This document shows positions 16,074-18,435 of a stretch of DNA of 18,435 nt, in pieces; the first letter of the stretch is position 1; each line of letters begins with the position of its first letter. A program made the position numbers and the translations under genes. The notes under the pieces are model-generated. The model searched no databases, had not been told where the DNA came from, and was given only the letters and a program-made list of their open reading frames with translations. Source of the stretch: Hemicentrotus pulcherrimus (lineage: Eukaryota; Echinodermata; Echinoidea; Camarodonta; Strongylocentrotidae). Where the stretch lies: contig BEXV01003064.1 in the NCBI GenBank assembly GCA_003118195.1, positions 25,582 to 44,016 of the forward strand, in the 5' to 3' direction.

Positions 16074-16333
16074 GAAAAACCGACACGTTGCATACCGAAA
16101 ACTTGCCAGATGGTGCTGGGTTTACATTGGAAGATCAGTGCAGGTCCCACTGCCTTCTTGTGCAGTCACGCAGATACGAACAACTTTCCCTTCTGATAAA
16201 CACAGTTGATTCGAAGAGCCTAGAATACAGAGACTTCCATGTGGAAGGGGATGCGGTGTATCGATATGAATCTTTAATTTTTGAGAATACTTTCTTTTGT
16301 CACTTCTCTTCCTTTGCAAAATTTGTAAACTGA
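16074..16333 (+). CDS. Exon-like ORF, unknown protein
   Basis: A strong acceptor (TTTTCTATTTGTCTACTGCAG) ends at 16073. The open frame then reads GKTDTLHTENLPDGAGFTLE, DQCRSHCLLVQSRRYEQLSL, LINTVDSKSLEYRDFHVEGD and AVYRYES..., to a TGA after 16330. The balanced composition and two Cys suggest a real folded protein for about the first 70 residues. The final ~18 residues (Phe-rich) may be intron read-through; a weak donor (GCG then GTGTAT) lies near 16255. I do not recognise the family. It lies antisense within the proposed intron of the death-domain gene. Confidence 0.4.
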
Positions 16334-17498
16334 CAATATGATATTCTGGCAATCAATGTCAGCCTTGCGAATCGCGCCTGCATGCTTTTATGTGCAACAG
16401 CCATTTTACCCTATTTAATATGAGTCTCAATGCAAAATATACTTATTCTATTCCAAATTAAATCATTTGTTAATATATCAACTCTGTTGGGTATAACTTT
16501 CAACTACCGGGGATGCAGTAACTATTCTTACACTCTAATGTTTAATATAGTGTTTTTAATAAGATTTTCTACTATAGTTAAAACATTTTCATTTTTCCTA
16601 CTCTCCAAGTAACCATTACTTGAAAGAAGATGTTTCCATTTGTTTGAATCATAATCGATATAAGCCTTTTTCTCACATTCGGATGTGTATTCGTTGTTAA
16701 TACTGTATACAATTGTGACTGTCAATGTTAGCCTTGCTAAAATCATCAAAGTAATTTTTGTCAGATATGATTTGATAGTTTATCACTTGTTTATGAATAT
16801 GAAAATGGTTTCCATAATCCTTTTTACTGAAATTTGTAAGTTATTGTAAAAGAGATCTGTAAGTATTAAATTCAAAAGAAAAGTCTTCAACTTCATTTCC
16901 TCTTTTTTTGTTTATTTGTTCAAAATACTTTAGATGTTCATACCTTCGAACTTTAAAATGATAAATTACATGTGCCCTCTTAAATGCGATGCAAAATTTC
17001 AGAAAATTTTGATAATTGAATTGAAAGTAATTCTTTAAAATTTTAATATATGTGGATGCCCCTGTAGATGTATTATAAGCACTAGAAAATTTAGCCCCTA
17101 AAACACTTTTGCTTTCTGCTCCCGGTAAATTTTGAATATTTCACATAGCGCCTAAGGGCATTCCATGGTAGCTGCGACCATGAAAATATCAGAATATGCA
17201 GTTCTGATATATAATTTCCAAACCGGAATAGCAAATTGGTTGATTGTAGTAGAAAAAAAAAAAAAAAACATTGTTTGAAAGCTAAAGTAATATCAGTCTT
17301 GAGAGGGCGCTATACAATATAAAGAGTTTATTGTTTACAATTTCATCACTTTAGACTCGATTTCAACCTCGACAATGATCATTGAATATTGGAAAATTGC
17401 ATGTGCCTCTAGTATGTTCATTTGAACAAAATTGATGACCCCATACCAAGATTTGATAATATTTGAAAATGTTACAATTTTATATAACATGTGCTTAC
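16334..17498 (-). other. Intron (right part) of the minus-strand death-domain gene
   Basis: AT-rich, with no supported exon. Contains an A run at 17252-17268 and a short inverted repeat, CATGGT/ACCATG, near 17165-17183. ORFs at 16430-16612 (+) and 16528-16749 (-) overlap each other and look like noise. Confidence 0.4.
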
Positions 17499-17659
17499 GT
17501 ATCATTTGGACCAGGGTTCAGTTCAACGTCACCGGATCTCAAAAGGAGTGTGTTGGTCATGTCTGGACAGTCAATGTCTTTGAAAGCATCTGCTTCACCA
17601 CTGGTTTTCCGTGATTCGAGGGCAGTATAGGTCTGTGATCCATGACATTTCTGTACTTT
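17499..17659 (-). CDS. Exon encoding a 2A-like recoding peptide
   Basis: Exon of 161 bp with excellent sites: a pyrimidine-rich acceptor ending TTTTCCACCAG before 17659 and donor GTAAGC after 17499. It enters in phase 0 and leaves in phase 2. It encodes 53 residues beginning KVQKCHGSQTYTALESR and ending MTNTLLLRSGDVELNPGPND. Residues 44-51 (17530-17507) are DVELNPGP, a perfect match to the 2A consensus D(V/I)ExNPGP, preceded by the usual Leu-rich stretch. During translation such peptides make the ribosome skip the Gly-Pro bond, releasing the upstream chain while synthesis continues. In sea urchins, 2A-like peptides are known at the N-termini of some NLR-type immune proteins and in CR1-like retrotransposon ORF1s. 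No retrotransposon sequence adjoins this one. An internal ATG (17560-17558) could also be the start, giving a 17-residue leader. Confidence 0.8.
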
Positions 17660-18109
17660 CTGGTGGAAAATAATGGACAGAAGACACTAATGTGGAGGAG
17701 GATCAGACATAATTTGTCGAAAAACATTTAGAATCAGAAATGAATACACATGCTGTTTAAAGTAGGCATTCATTGAAAATCACAAAAATGGCAATTAATG
17801 CACCATTATAAACCAGGATGCTTTAGTTTTATGTCAAAAATAACAAATTAACACAAATAAAGCACCTCTCAGGATCCCTGATACACAGGCACTTTGCCAG
17901 AAAATTTAGCAATGCATTAAATGGACGAATGGTTTGTGAGTCAGTGCAAATCCACATTATCCTCCAAAAATTCAATAGAGATCATGATTTCAAATTTGAA
18001 TTCTGAAAGGCCAGGACTGAGCACCAGGTAGCTATTCACAGAATGATTTCCTGTATCTGGGAGAGACTACCAGCTAAAATACGTGTAGAGGCAGTGTCAG
18101 AAAACTTAC
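17660..18109 (-). other. Proposed first intron, 450 bp
   Basis: Bounded by GTAAGT (18109-18104) and CAG (17662-17660) on the minus strand. AT-rich; no other feature seen. Confidence 0.4.
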
Positions 18110-18130
18110 CGCATTCGTTACAATATACAT
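18110..18130 (-). CDS. Candidate start exon, 7 codons
   Basis: ATG at 18130-18128 begins MYIVTNA, followed directly by a consensus donor GTAAGT. An in-frame TAG lies three codons upstream, so this ATG would be the true start. The exon ends in phase 0, as the 2A exon requires. The start context is weak (T at -3). The alternative is initiation at the ATG inside the 2A exon, with 18110 the end of a 5' UTR exon. Any promoter should lie in 18131-18410; no TATA or CCAAT box was noted there. Confidence 0.4.
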
Positions 18131-18413
18131 GTAGTACTAACAACTGAACTTTTAAGGGTAATTTGATGTTTCTGTAATATTTTTTGTCCTTCAATATAAT
18201 TCATTTTTTTTTAGTTTACTGTTAACTATTTGAACGGGATGGAAAATATATTTTAAGTAGGTGGAATTGTAATCTTAATAAAAAGTATACGCAGTTTGAA
18301 TGACATTAGGTGAAAAAAGTATTAACTCATTCATTTTAGTGATATAAATATTTTGAAAATTATTCCTCACAACATTCCGGGTCAACATTTAGTTCCGTTG
18401 GGGGGGGGGGAAC

Positions 18414-18435
18414 CTTTCCGTACTTCATCAGAAAG
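18414..18435 (-). pseudogene. Second death-domain exon, 3' end, cut by window edge
   Basis: On the minus strand the last 22 bases read (L)SDEVRK followed by a split G codon, then GT. 18412-18431 is identical to 14525-14544 at the end of the first death-domain exon. The donor context differs (GTTCCC rather than GTACAG), and a G/C homopolymer (18401-18410) abuts it. It is either a paralogous exon or gene next door, or an assembly duplication. Confidence 0.5.

Noticed and set aside
17432..17614. 60-residue plus ORF
   Set aside because: Antisense shadow of the 2A exon; the minus strand has the motif and the splice sites.

Overview
The window reads as nuclear DNA of a marine invertebrate deuterostome, most likely an echinoderm such as a sea urchin. 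The evidence is AT-rich introns, several invertebrate transposon families, a CR1-like LINE tail, a tRNA-type SINE core, and a spliced gene joining a 2A-like recoding peptide to a death domain. That last combination is known from sea-urchin NLR-type immune genes. The species is an inference. There is no bacterial-type operon, CRISPR array, rRNA or complete tRNA.

Left part (1-7060): a SINE-like element (about 300-690, continuing at 6966-7058) is interrupted in its GAA-rich tail by a 6.3-kb LTR retrotransposon (691-6965). The LTRs are 367 bp, differ at about 10 positions, and are flanked by the repeat AGGAA. The element encodes only a broken gag and a Ty3/gypsy-type aspartic protease whose catalytic DTG reads DTT. 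It has no reverse transcriptase, RNase H or integrase, so it is a dead or non-autonomous derivative. Its 5' leader is a mosaic: a duplicated leader, a copied piece of its own 3' region, an inverted scrap of its own LTR, and three repeated hairpins.

Middle part (7060-14500): a minus-strand ORF of unknown function with inverted CCAAT boxes upstream (7134-7566); the 3' end of a CR1-like LINE ending in a TGA microsatellite (about 7735-8233); long AT-rich DNA with little to call; a GC/CpG-rich patch (10720-11100); a foldback MITE (12092-12262); a 290-bp duplication around a single N that looks like an assembly join (13125-13702); a 193-bp direct repeat (10514-10706 and 13808-14000) holding an exon-like 108-bp core identical in both copies; and a Tc1-like MITE lodged between TA microsatellites (about 14146-14395).

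Right part (14500-18435): the most interesting locus. On the minus strand, three exon-like segments have good splice sites and matching phases: a 7-codon start exon (18130-18110), a 161-bp exon ending in a full 2A consensus (17659-17499), and a 266-bp exon encoding a death domain (14792-14527). Spliced together they would make a short leader that is released co-translationally, followed by a death-domain protein. A second copy of the death-domain exon's 3' end sits at the right edge of the window, suggesting a tandem family. A plus-strand exon-like ORF (16074-16333) lies inside the large intron, downstream of a CCAAT box and an RFX-type X-box.
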